A stretch of 7,406 nt of DNA from an uncultured Phascolarctobacterium sp. GTDB lineage: Bacteria; Bacillota; Negativicutes; Acidaminococcales; Acidaminococcaceae. Made by a program: the position numbers and the translations under genes. The notes under the pieces were generated by a model. The model did no database searches and was not told where the DNA came from. It saw only the letters and a list, made by a program, of their open reading frames with translations. Of the stretch, positions 1 to 7,285 are shown one piece after another (the stretch's first letter is position 1; each line of letters opens with the position of its first letter). Where the stretch lies: assembly GCA_900551335.1 (NCBI GenBank), contig URVO01000068.1, forward strand, positions 1 to 7,406, given 5' to 3'.

Positions 1-625
1 CGGTGCAGGCAAGTCGACTGTAGCCAGCCTGTTGCCGCGCTTTTATGATGTGACGACTGGCAGCATTACGATTGATGGCGAGGATATCCGCAAGGTTACG
101 TTGAACTCTCTGCGTGAGCAGGTGGGCATTGTACCGCAGGAAACAGTGCTATTCAACGGCTCTGTTTATGATAATATTCTTTATGGCCGCCTTGATGCTA
201 CCCGCGAAGAGGTGGAGGCAGCAGCGAAGGCTGCAAATGCCCATGACTTTATTATGCAGCTGCCCAATGGCTACGAAACGATGCTGGGCGACCGCGGTAT
301 GAATATTTCCGGCGGTCAGCGTCAGCGCATTTCCATTGCCCGAGCAATACTGAAAAACCCGCAGATTCTGATTCTCGACGAGGCAACCTCTGCTCTCGAT
401 ACGGAGAGCGAGCGTGTAGTACAGGAAGCGCTGGACCGCTTGATGGTAGGCAGAACCTCCTTCGTTATTGCGCATCGTCTGTCGACGATTAAAAATGCCG
501 ATAAGATTATGGTACTGGAAAAGGGCCAGCTTATCGAGCAGGGTACACATGATGAGCTGATGGCTATGGACGGGCTGTACGCACATCTGTATAAGATTCA
601 GTATCGCAGCAAGGAAGCCAAGTAA
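1..625 (+). CDS. msbA: Lipid A/LPS flippase MsbA, ABC exporter, C-terminal ATPase domain (5' truncated by window)
   Basis: Only the nucleotide-binding domain is inside the window. The frame is open from base 2, so the gene begins upstream and the apparent TTG start at 32 is not real. Seen in order: Walker A remnant GAGKST (2-19), Q-loop glutamine (137-139), ABC signature NISGGQRQR (from 302), Walker B ILILDE with the catalytic glutamate (365-382), D-loop SALD, and H-loop histidine in VIAHRL (473-475). This is a complete active-site set. The spacing and the [13 protein letters not shown] stretch after the Q-loop are typical of type IV (MsbA/multidrug-like) homodimeric exporters with fused membrane domains. 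Known role of the family: MsbA uses ATP to flip core-lipid A from the inner to the outer leaflet of the inner membrane. The domain alone cannot separate MsbA from other exporters of this class. The assignment rests on the Kdo/lipid A genes starting 19 nt downstream. Confidence 0.88.
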   Translation, partial: GAGKSTVASLLPRFYDVTTGSITIDGEDIRKVTLNSLREQVGIVPQETVLFNGSVYDNILYGRLDATREEVEAAAKAANAHDFIMQLPNGYETMLGDRGMNISGGQRQRISIARAILKNPQILILDEATSALDTESERVVQEALDRLMVGRTSFVIAHRLSTIKNADKIMVLEKGQLIEQGTHDELMAMDGLYAHLYKIQYRSKEAK

Positions 626-644
626 GGCGAAAAGAGGTTAGTAC

Positions 645-3176
645 ATGTATTTACTCTATAATATTCTTATTTTAATAGTGCTGGTGCTTTTCATCGTCCC
701 GTATTATACCTATCGTCTGTTTACGGAAAAGGGCTTCGGCCTGCGCTTTAAGCAGAGCTTGGGCTGTGTAGATGAAAAGGAAATAGCCAAGGTTGTCGGC
801 AAGGACTGCATCTGGATTCATGGCGCGTCCGTAGGCGAGATTGTGGCAACAAGTCCGCTCGTTAAGCAGATTCGCAAGGAAATGCCGGATCGTCCCGTGC
901 TGGTTTCGGCCTTCACTGTCGGCGGCTATAACATGGCGAAGCAGATTATCCCTGAAGCAGATGCGATTATCTTCTTCCCGCTGGACCTGCCGTTCGTAGC
1001 AGAATCTCTGGTCAAGCGTATTCACCCCGGCGTGTTCATGCCGGTAGAAACGGAGCTGTGGCCGAACTTTCTGCGTGCTATCCGTGAACGTCATATCCCT
1101 GTAATGATGGTTAATGGCCGTATCTCGGAAAAATCCGTGAAAAGCTATAAATATCTCTACGGTATCTGGGACGACATGCTCAATACCGTTACGCGTTTTT
1201 GTATGCAGTCAAGCATTGATGCCGATTATATTGCGCATCTTGGCGCAGACCGTAGCAAAATCTTTGTTACCGGCAATACGAAATTTGACCAGACCTATGC
1301 CGAGGTTACGCCTGAGGATTTGGACAAGTATCGTCTGGAGCTGGGCCTGAAGCAGGATTATCCTATTATCGTGGCTGGCTCTACGCATCCCGGTGAGGAA
1401 AAGGTTCTGTTTGAATCCTTCAAGCATGTGCGTGAAAAATATCCTCATGCACGTCTGATTATCGCACCGCGTAAAACTGCCCGTGCCGATGAAATTGCGA
1501 AGCTGGCAGCGCATTACGGTTATGAGACTGGCTTCCGCTCCAAAATGCTTAACGAAGAAGGCGAGCGTAAGGAATATCCGCTGCTTATCATTGATACCAT
1601 CGGTGAGCTGGGACGTATTTATGCTGTGGGCGATGTTGTTTTCGTCGGCGGTTCCTTCAGCAATACGGGCGGTCATAACGTGCTGGAGCCTGCTGCTCAT
1701 GCTAAGCCGATTCTCGTCGGACCGAGCATGCAGAATTTCAAGGATTCCTATGCACTGTTGAGCAAGGTTAAGGCCTGCAAGATGGTGAATAATAATGATG
1801 AGCTGACAAAGGAAATGCTCGACATTCTCGCTAATGACGAACGTCGTGAGCAGATGGGCAAGGCTTCTTTGCAGGTTATCAAGGAAAACCGTGGCGCAGA
1901 CGTGCGCAGTATCCGTTATCTCAAGGAGCTGCTTGATTTAACGGCTGTGCCTGCTCGCGAATACAAGAGCTATCCGATTAATACGCGTAACCTGACGGAT
2001 GAGGGCGGCGGCCGTCTGCGTCATGGTGATGCGATTATCCAATATGTGATGCAGGTTGCTTATGGACCTGATACGCCTTTTACAGGCTGGCTGCTGCTGG
2101 CGGTGCTGCGTGCGATGTCTTATCTCTATGAGTTTGGCGTCAGCTGCAAGCTGTCTATGTATAATTCCGGTATTCTCAAAAAAGAGAAGCTCAACTGCTG
2201 CGTTATTTCTATCGGTAATATCACCGTAGGCGGCACAGGCAAAACGCCCACCGCGCAGAAGATGGCAGCAATTATTAAGGCTATGGGCTATCGCGTAGTT
2301 ATCCTGAACCGCGGCTACCGTTCGCATTGGGGCAAGGAGCTGGGCGTAGTTTCCGATGGCAATAAAATTTTCATGACGGCCTATGAGGCTGGTGATGAGG
2401 CCTATCTGATGGCGAAAACGCTGCCGGGTATCCCTGTTATCATTGGCAAGAACCGTGCTGTTACAGGCCGCTATGCTGTTGACCAGCTTCATGCTGAGGT
2501 TATCATCATGGACGACGGCTATCAGCATTGGCAGCTCGAGCGGGACCTCGATGTTGTGCTCGTAGATACACTGAATATGTTCGGCAATGGCTGCGTGCTG
2601 CCGCGCGGTACGCTGCGTGAGCCGCTGGAGAACCTGAGCCGCGGTGATTTGTTCCTGCTGACGAAGACGGACCAAAGCAGCAAGCTGAGCCGTATCCAGC
2701 TGCGTCATACGATCGCCAAGTATAACGACAAGGCTCCGGTGATAGAAAGTATTCACCATCCGAAAAACTTTGTGGAAATTGCTGACTGGTATAAGGGCAT
2801 TTCCGAAAACATCAAGGATCTGGAGGAGCTGAAGGATAAGGACGTTATGGTCTTTTCTGCTATCGGCAATCCGTCCTCGTTCGAACAAACCTTGTCGAGC
2901 ATTGGCCTGAACATTATGGAGGCTGTACGCTATCCTGACCATCATGATTATGGCATGCTGGAGATGCAGTACATCAACGAACGTGCCAGCAGCCTGAAGG
3001 CTGTAGCGATGGTGACGACGGCGAAGGATGCTGTTAAAATCCCGACTGAATTTATTTATTCTGCCCGCGAGATTCCCTTGTATATCCTGAATATGGATAT
3101 CTGCATTACCGAGGGTATGGATAAGTTCAAAGAATATATTGACCATGCCATTAAAAAGGAGCTTGATAAAAAATGA
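645..3176 (+). CDS. waaA-lpxK: Fused Kdo transferase (WaaA/KdtA) - tetraacyldisaccharide 4'-kinase (LpxK)
   Basis: A single 843-residue frame joins two enzymes normally encoded separately (about 425 and 330 aa in E. coli). Residues 1-22 are a hydrophobic membrane anchor. Residues 23 to about 433 are WaaA, a CMP-Kdo:lipid A GT-B transferase: GASVGE (60-65, with the probable general base E65), VETELWP (134-140), NGRIS (157-161), TGNTKFD (209-215) and GGSFSNTGGHNVLEP (335-349). A polar linker of about 25 residues follows. Residues from about 460 to 843 are LpxK: an amphipathic/hydrophobic entry segment (479-501), P-loop GGTGKTP (529-535), NRGYRS (555-560), Walker B-like DDGYQH (623-628), PRGTLREP (653-660), LTKTD (672-676), PDHHDY (764-769) and TTAKDAVK (791-798). 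LpxK makes lipid IVA and WaaA adds Kdo to it, so the protein covers consecutive steps on the inner leaflet. The ATG at 645 has AAAGAGG at 631-637, 7 nt upstream. No stop or strong internal ribosome site separates the halves. The number of Kdo residues added cannot be told from sequence. Confidence 0.95.
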   Translation: MYLLYNILILIVLVLFIVPYYTYRLFTEKGFGLRFKQSLGCVDEKEIAKVVGKDCIWIHGASVGEIVATSPLVKQIRKEMPDRPVLVSAFTVGGYNMAKQIIPEADAIIFFPLDLPFVAESLVKRIHPGVFMPVETELWPNFLRAIRERHIPVMMVNGRISEKSVKSYKYLYGIWDDMLNTVTRFCMQSSIDADYIAHLGADRSKIFVTGNTKFDQTYAEVTPEDLDKYRLELGLKQDYPIIVAGSTHPGEEKVLFESFKHVREKYPHARLIIAPRKTARADEIAKLAAHYGYETGFRSKMLNEEGERKEYPLLIIDTIGELGRIYAVGDVVFVGGSFSNTGGHNVLEPAAHAKPILVGPSMQNFKDSYALLSKVKACKMVNNNDELTKEMLDILANDERREQMGKASLQVIKENRGADVRSIRYLKELLDLTAVPAREYKSYPINTRNLTDEGGGRLRHGDAIIQYVMQVAYGPDTPFTGWLLLAVLRAMSYLYEFGVSCKLSMYNSGILKKEKLNCCVISIGNITVGGTGKTPTAQKMAAIIKAMGYRVVILNRGYRSHWGKELGVVSDGNKIFMTAYEAGDEAYLMAKTLPGIPVIIGKNRAVTGRYAVDQLHAEVIIMDDGYQHWQLERDLDVVLVDTLNMFGNGCVLPRGTLREPLENLSRGDLFLLTKTDQSSKLSRIQLRHTIAKYNDKAPVIESIHHPKNFVEIADWYKGISENIKDLEELKDKDVMVFSAIGNPSSFEQTLSSIGLNIMEAVRYPDHHDYGMLEMQYINERASSLKAVAMVTTAKDAVKIPTEFIYSAREIPLYILNMDICITEGMDKFKEYIDHAIKKELDKK

Positions 3177-3907
3177 AAGTTTTATGCGTAATTCCTGCAC
3201 GATATGCTTCTACCCGTCTGCCGGGCAAGCCGCTGTCCTTAATCGCCGGCAAGCCGATGATTCAGCACGTTTATGAGCGTGCCTGCCAGGCGAAGCTGCC
3301 GGACGAGGTGGTTGTAGCTACTGATAATGAGCTTGTCAAAAAAGCCGTAGACGGCTTTGGCGGCAAGGCAATGATGACCTCTCCTGACCATCCGAGCGGC
3401 ACTGACCGTCTGGCTGAGGTAGCGCTGAATTATCCTGATGTTGATGTTATCGTTAACGTACAGGGTGATGAGCCGATGATTCCGCCTGAGGTTATTGACC
3501 GTCTGGCTGAATGCTTCACCAGTGATGCTGAGCTGCAGATGGCAACGCTGAAGGTTGTGATGGATGAGGAGGATTATAATAATCCTGCTGCTGTTAAGGT
3601 TGTTACTGATCTCAATGGCTATGCCCTCTATTTCTCTCGTAGCCTGATGCCGTATCCGCGCAATAAGCCGGAGGGCTTCAAGGTTTATAAGCATGTCGGC
3701 ATCTATGCTTATCGCCGCAGTTTCCTGCTGAAATATGCAGCGCTGCAGCCGACACCGCTGGAAAAAGCGGAAAGCTTAGAGCAGCTGCGTGCGCTGGAGA
3801 ATGGTTATAAAATTAAGGTTCTGGAAAGCGATTTCCAGGGCATCGGTGTTGATACACCTGAGGATCTGGCAGCAGTCAATGAGCTGTTTGCTAAAATGAA
3901 TAAATAA
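3173..3907 (+). CDS. kdsB: CMP-Kdo synthetase (3-deoxy-manno-octulosonate cytidylyltransferase)
   Basis: KdsB transfers CMP from CTP to Kdo in the cytoplasm, giving the unstable CMP-Kdo donor used by WaaA. The product is 244 aa (E. coli KdsB is 248). Visible motifs: nucleotide-binding [15 protein letters not shown] (7-21), HPSGTDR (73-79), [12 protein letters not shown] (94-105, with D99 the expected magnesium ligand), YSRS-type loop YFSRSLMP (153-160), YKHVGIYAY (172-180, with H174), ESLEQLR (200-206) and GVDTPED (225-231, with the second metal aspartate D227). All expected catalytic regions are present. The start codon overlaps the lpxK stop as ATGA (3173-3176), which indicates translational coupling. 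AAGGAG at 3156-3161 is 11 nt upstream, inside the end of lpxK. Because CMP-Kdo is short-lived, adjacency and coupling to the transferase gene make sense (inference). Confidence 0.97.
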   Translation: MKVLCVIPARYASTRLPGKPLSLIAGKPMIQHVYERACQAKLPDEVVVATDNELVKKAVDGFGGKAMMTSPDHPSGTDRLAEVALNYPDVDVIVNVQGDEPMIPPEVIDRLAECFTSDAELQMATLKVVMDEEDYNNPAAVKVVTDLNGYALYFSRSLMPYPRNKPEGFKVYKHVGIYAYRRSFLLKYAALQPTPLEKAESLEQLRALENGYKIKVLESDFQGIGVDTPEDLAAVNELFAKMNK

Positions 3908-3921
3908 GCTGGAGGCGACTT

Positions 3922-4740
3922 ATGCAAATCGTTAAAGTTGGTAATTATGAAGTAGGTCAGGGCCATCCCCTGATGCTGATGGCAGGCCCCTGCGTGCTTG
4001 AGGGCTATGAGCGCAGCCTGATGATTGGTCAGCGCACGAAGGCTATCTGCGAAAAGCTTGGTATTCCCTATGTTTTCAAGGCTTCCTTTGATAAAGCAAA
4101 CCGTTCCTCTTATGCGTCCTTCCGCGGACCCGGCATTGAGGAGGGCTTAAAGATTCTGGCACAGATTAAAAAGGATCTGGGCGTTCCTGTTGTAACAGAT
4201 ATTCATGAGCCGTGGCAGGCAGAAAAGGCTGCTGAGGTTGTTGATATTCTGCAAATCCCGGCCTTCCTGTGCCGTCAGACGGATCTTGTTTATGCAGCTG
4301 CGAAAACCGGCAAGACAGTAAATGTAAAAAAAGGCCAGTTCCTCGCACCCTGGGACATGAAGAATGTTATCAAAAAGGTGGAGGAAGCAGGCAATCATAA
4401 TATTATGCTGACCGAGCGTGGTGCAAGCTTTGGCTACAACACGCTGGTTACGGATATGCGCGGCCTGGCAGTTATGCGTGAGCTTGGCTATCCTGTAGTT
4501 ATGGACGCAACGCACAGCGTGCAGATTCCTGGCGGTCAAGGTACCTCTAGCGGTGGTCAGAGCCAATACGTGCCGCATATGGCACGCGCTGCTGCAGCTG
4601 TAGGCATTGATGCACTGTTCCTGGAGGTGCATGACAATCCGGCAGAGGCACTGAGCGATGGTCCGAACATGGTGAAATTAGACAATCTGGAAAAATTATT
4701 GACTGATGTAATTGCCATTGACAAGATTGTACGTGGCTAA
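3922..4740 (+). CDS. kdsA: Kdo-8-phosphate synthase, probable metal-dependent (cysteine) class
   Basis: KdsA condenses arabinose-5-phosphate with phosphoenolpyruvate to Kdo-8-phosphate and phosphate. It is a DAHP-synthase-like TIM barrel. The product is 272 aa, normal for the family (E. coli 284, Aquifex 267). Motifs: AGPCVLE (21-27), [12 protein letters not shown] (52-63), FRGPG (67-71), TDIHEP (92-97), [12 protein letters not shown] (111-122), [12 protein letters not shown] (135-146), ERGASFGYN (165-173), [11 protein letters not shown] (195-205), LFLEVHDNP (232-240) and SDGPN (245-249). The four metal-site positions are C24, H198, E235 and D246. The 37- and 11-residue spacings between the last three equal those I recall for both E. 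coli and Aquifex enzymes. Cysteine instead of the E. coli asparagine marks the metal-dependent class. The ATG at 3922 has a strong GGAGG at 3911-3915, 6 nt upstream. The gap from kdsB is 14 nt. Confidence 0.97.
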   Translation: MQIVKVGNYEVGQGHPLMLMAGPCVLEGYERSLMIGQRTKAICEKLGIPYVFKASFDKANRSSYASFRGPGIEEGLKILAQIKKDLGVPVVTDIHEPWQAEKAAEVVDILQIPAFLCRQTDLVYAAAKTGKTVNVKKGQFLAPWDMKNVIKKVEEAGNHNIMLTERGASFGYNTLVTDMRGLAVMRELGYPVVMDATHSVQIPGGQGTSSGGQSQYVPHMARAAAAVGIDALFLEVHDNPAEALSDGPNMVKLDNLEKLLTDVIAIDKIVRG

Positions 4741-4755
4741 AGGTAGGGTGAGAAC

Positions 4756-5730
4756 ATGGAAGCAATGCTAAAGCATGCGCAGGACGTTCTGCGTATGGAG
4801 GCTGAAGCTGTTTTAGAGCTGGTTCCGCGCGTAGATGAAAGCTTCGCGAGTGTTGTACAGATGATTCTGGACTGCTCCGGCCGTACAGTTATCACCGGCA
4901 TGGGCAAGTCCGGCATTATTGGCCGCAAGCTGGCGGCAACGCTGGCAAGCACAGGCACGCCGTCCTTTTATCTGCATCCGGCAGAGGGTATTCACGGCGA
5001 CCTGGGCATGGTAACAGAGAGCGATGTTGTTATCGCGCTTTCCAATAGCGGTGAAACGGGAGAGGTTTTGAACATTCTGCCGTCACTGCGCCGCATCGGA
5101 GCAAAGATTATTGCTATGGTCGGTAAGCCTGATTCGACCTTAGGCAAAAACGCTGACGTAGTTTTGAACGTGGGCGTAAGCAAGGAGGCCTGCCCCCTTG
5201 GTCTGGCACCGACGAGCAGCACGACGGCTGCACTAGCCTATGGCGATGCGCTGGCTCTGGCTCTGCTCCAGAAGCATAACTTCACGGCAAGCCAGTTCGC
5301 TATTTTCCATCCGGGCGGAAGTCTGGGCCGCAAGCTGCTGCTGACTGTAGGCAGCATTATGCATAAGGGCGAGGAGAATCCGACTGTTTATGCAGATATG
5401 AAGGTGCAGGATGCACTGTTTGTTATCACGGACAAGGGCCTGGGCGCTGTGTCTGTTGTGGATGCGAACGGCGTGATGCAGGGCGTGCTGACCGATGGTG
5501 ATATCCGCCGCGGCCTTAGCAAGGGTGTAGACTTCCTGCAGCGTCCTGTCAGCGAGCTGATGACGAAGGCACCGAAGACGATTACTGAGGATAAGCTGGC
5601 AGCGCAGGCTCTGCATCTTATGGAAAGCAACAAGCCGAAGCCGATTACGGTGCTGCCTGTTATTGACAAGGATAACAAGGTTATCGGCCTGCTGCATATG
5701 ACCGACCTGGTAAGACAGGGAGTGGTATAA
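4756..5730 (+). CDS. kdsD: Arabinose-5-phosphate isomerase (SIS domain plus two CBS domains)
   Basis: KdsD interconverts ribulose-5-phosphate and arabinose-5-phosphate, the first committed step toward Kdo. The product is 324 aa (E. coli KdsD 328). The SIS sugar isomerase domain covers about residues 30-190: GMGKSG (48-53), HPAEGIHGDLG (74-84), SNSGETGE (96-103), CPLGLAPTSSTT (146-157) and FHPGGSLG (184-191). The catalytic residues recalled for E. coli KdsD (K59, E111, E152, H193) map to K51, E103, E144 and H185, with identical spacings of 52, 41 and 41. Two CBS repeats follow (about 202-260 and 266-322), including VLTDGDIRR (244-252) and LLHMTDLVR (312-320). CBS pairs often sense nucleotides, but the ligand here is unknown. 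The start has AGGGTGA (4745-4751) 4 nt upstream. A related gutQ-type paralogue is possible, but kdsA and kdsC as neighbours argue for kdsD. Confidence 0.96.
   Translation: MEAMLKHAQDVLRMEAEAVLELVPRVDESFASVVQMILDCSGRTVITGMGKSGIIGRKLAATLASTGTPSFYLHPAEGIHGDLGMVTESDVVIALSNSGETGEVLNILPSLRRIGAKIIAMVGKPDSTLGKNADVVLNVGVSKEACPLGLAPTSSTTAALAYGDALALALLQKHNFTASQFAIFHPGGSLGRKLLLTVGSIMHKGEENPTVYADMKVQDALFVITDKGLGAVSVVDANGVMQGVLTDGDIRRGLSKGVDFLQRPVSELMTKAPKTITEDKLAAQALHLMESNKPKPITVLPVIDKDNKVIGLLHMTDLVRQGVV
5718..5722 (+). promoter_or_regulatory. Ribosome binding site that decides the kdsC start
   Basis: GGGAG lies inside the last codons of kdsD, 7 nt before the ATG at 5730. It supports the longer KdsC form over initiation at the in-frame ATG at 5799, which is preceded by AT-rich sequence with no Shine-Dalgarno match at a workable distance. 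Confidence 0.6.
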
Positions 5731-6383
5731 TGAAAAAGGTACTGGAATTTCCTGCGGATAAGAAGGCTAAACATAAAGAGCAGTCTTTAATAGATGATAT
5801 GCTTGATAGTTTTTTTTATGAGGTCGGCGAGGAGTTCATCGAGGATTTCGGTGACAACGCGCAAGCTATCCGCATGCTGGTGCTTGATGTAGATGGCGTG
5901 CTGACAGACGGCACGATTTATATGGGCAATGACGGTGAAATGTTTAAGGGCTTTAATGCGAAGGATGGCATGGGCATTAGCTATGCTCTGCGTAACGGCA
6001 TCGAGGTCTGCATTATCACCGGACGCACAAGTGAAATCGTCCGCAGAAGAGCTGCTGAATTAGGCATTACCTGTGTACGCGAGGGCGTGCGTGATAAAGC
6101 GGCGGCTTTAGCACAAATAGCTGAGGATTATAAGCTGGAGCTAGAGGAGATTGCTTATATAGGCGATGACCTCAATGACCTGGCGCCTATGTATAACTGC
6201 GGGCTGTCCTTTGCTCCTGCTGATGCGGCTGATGCAGTGCTTGATTTGTGTGATTATGTATTGGATAATGCCGGCGGTAGAGGTGCGGTAAGAGAGGCTA
6301 TTGATTTACTTTTAATAGCACAGGATAAGCTGGATGGTATCATCGACTCTTACATTCATGCCGGACAAGGAGATAAACAATAA
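5730..6383 (+). CDS. kdsC: Kdo-8-phosphate phosphatase (HAD family) with N-terminal extension
   Basis: KdsC hydrolyses Kdo-8-phosphate to Kdo. It is a small, capless HAD phosphatase, usually an oligomer. HAD motif I is LVLDVDGVLTDG (50-61; nucleophile D53 and acid/base D55). Next come IYMGNDGE (63-70) and FNAKDGMGI (75-83), motif II IITGR (95-99), the conserved lysine in RDKAAAL (121-127) and motif III YIGDDLND (143-150). The family C-terminal signature AGGRGAVREAIDLLL (181-195) is present. The core is intact. Motif I starts about 18-20 residues later than in E. coli KdsC (188 aa), and the total length of 217 aa also includes a slightly longer C-terminus. The first ~45 residues are charged, with no signal peptide or recognisable domain, and the DNA there is more AT-rich than in neighbouring genes. 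The start is chosen because GGGAG lies 7 nt before it and it overlaps the kdsD stop by 1 nt (TAATG). The next in-frame ATG (5799, M24) lacks a ribosome site. Confidence 0.94.
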   Translation: MKKVLEFPADKKAKHKEQSLIDDMLDSFFYEVGEEFIEDFGDNAQAIRMLVLDVDGVLTDGTIYMGNDGEMFKGFNAKDGMGISYALRNGIEVCIITGRTSEIVRRRAAELGITCVREGVRDKAAALAQIAEDYKLELEEIAYIGDDLNDLAPMYNCGLSFAPADAADAVLDLCDYVLDNAGGRGAVREAIDLLLIAQDKLDGIIDSYIHAGQGDKQ

Positions 6384-7285
6384 TGTGGCTTTACTATTTA
6401 TTAAAAACAATGAGTACGGTAATCTCTTGGCTGCCTTATAGGGCCATTGTGGTTATTGGCAAGGGTTTGGGCCACTTGTATTATAAAATCGCGAAGAAGC
6501 AGCGTATCCGTGCTGAGCAAACTATTCGCGAGCGTCTTGACTACAGCGAGGAGCAGGCGAAGGCGACGATTAAATCGCTTTTCGTCAAGCTGGGCATAAC
6601 CTTCATGGAGATTATGTATATGCCTGCGCTGAACAAGGATAATATCCGCGGGCTGGTTACCTTCGACCGTCCGGAGGTGCTGTGGGAGGCGCTGGAGGAA
6701 AAGCATGGCGTTGTTATGCTGGCCTGCCATATGGATAACTGGGAATGGCTGGGTGCTGCGCTGGCGCTCAACGGCTTCCCGCTTAGTGCAGTGGAAAAGC
6801 CGCAGCCGAACCGTGTCTACAGCGATTTTATGAATGAGCTGCGCAAGGGCGTGGGACAAGAGATTTTCTCTCGCGGCACAAGCGAAATCCTTGGCTGTGC
6901 CAGAGCAATGAAGAAGGGACGTATGCTGGGACTGATTGCTGACCAGGATGGCGGCTATGACGGCATCTTCGTTCCGTTCCTGGGCAAGATGGCTTCTACG
7001 CCGAACGGTCCTGCATATTTTGCGCGTAAGTTCAAGGCGCCGATTATTCCGATTTTCATCGTGCGTAAGCCTGACGGCTATGGTCATACTGCTATTGTGA
7101 ATGATCCTATCCATTATGAGTTTACAGGCGATAAAAAGCTGGATGATTACAACGTAACCCTGAAGATGACGCAAGAGGTCGAGAAGATTATCAAGCAATA
7201 CCCCGATAACTGGCTGTGGTTCCAGCATCGCTGGAATACGCCTTATACACCCCCGGAGGAGGAAAAGCAGGCAGATGAAAAATAA
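6383..7285 (+). CDS. lpxL: Lipid A secondary acyltransferase, LpxL/HtrB (LpxM) family
   Basis: Family members move a fatty acyl chain from acyl-ACP onto the primary acyl chains of (Kdo-)lipid IVA at the cytoplasmic face of the inner membrane. The product is 300 aa, about the family length (E. coli LpxL 306). Residues about 3-35 are a hydrophobic N-terminal anchor. The catalytic HX4E motif is in ACHMDNWEW (H116, E121). Other marks: GLIADQDGGYDGIFVPFLG (183-201), MASTPNGPAYFARK (203-216), PIIPIFIVR (220-228) and the C-terminal WLWFQHRWNT (277-286). The last ~12 residues are acidic/charged, past the conserved core. The ATG overlaps the kdsC stop by 1 nt (TAATG), with AAGGAG at 6367-6372. Sequence reading alone cannot decide between LpxL and LpxM specificity or acyl length. 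Position after the Kdo genes fits a Kdo-dependent late acyltransferase. It is the only such gene visible here. Confidence 0.9.
   Translation: MWLYYLLKTMSTVISWLPYRAIVVIGKGLGHLYYKIAKKQRIRAEQTIRERLDYSEEQAKATIKSLFVKLGITFMEIMYMPALNKDNIRGLVTFDRPEVLWEALEEKHGVVMLACHMDNWEWLGAALALNGFPLSAVEKPQPNRVYSDFMNELRKGVGQEIFSRGTSEILGCARAMKKGRMLGLIADQDGGYDGIFVPFLGKMASTPNGPAYFARKFKAPIIPIFIVRKPDGYGHTAIVNDPIHYEFTGDKKLDDYNVTLKMTQEVEKIIKQYPDNWLWFQHRWNTPYTPPEEEKQADEK

Noticed and set aside
32..625. Reading the first gene as a complete short 197-aa ATPase starting with TTG at 32
   Set aside because: The frame is open to the left edge and Walker A (2-19) lies upstream of that TTG, so it is the tail of a longer exporter gene.
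2049..2051. Separate lpxK start at an internal ATG (M469)
   Set aside because: There is no clear Shine-Dalgarno sequence at the right distance, no stop codon ends the WaaA part, and the frame is continuous.
1938..3200. 420-codon open frame on the minus strand opposite lpxK
   Set aside because: It covers the clear LpxK module on the other strand, its translation has no recognisable domain, and long antisense frames are expected where the sense gene avoids TTA, CTA and TCA codons. Treated as a shadow.
4147..4632. Minus-strand frames opposite kdsA, kdsD and msbA
   Set aside because: All lie inside strongly supported sense genes and their translations carry no domains.
4699..4760. Possible promoter from TTGACT/TTGACA hexamers near the end of kdsA
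   Set aside because: No acceptable -10 hexamer lies 16-18 nt downstream of either, and the sequence is explained as kdsA codons.
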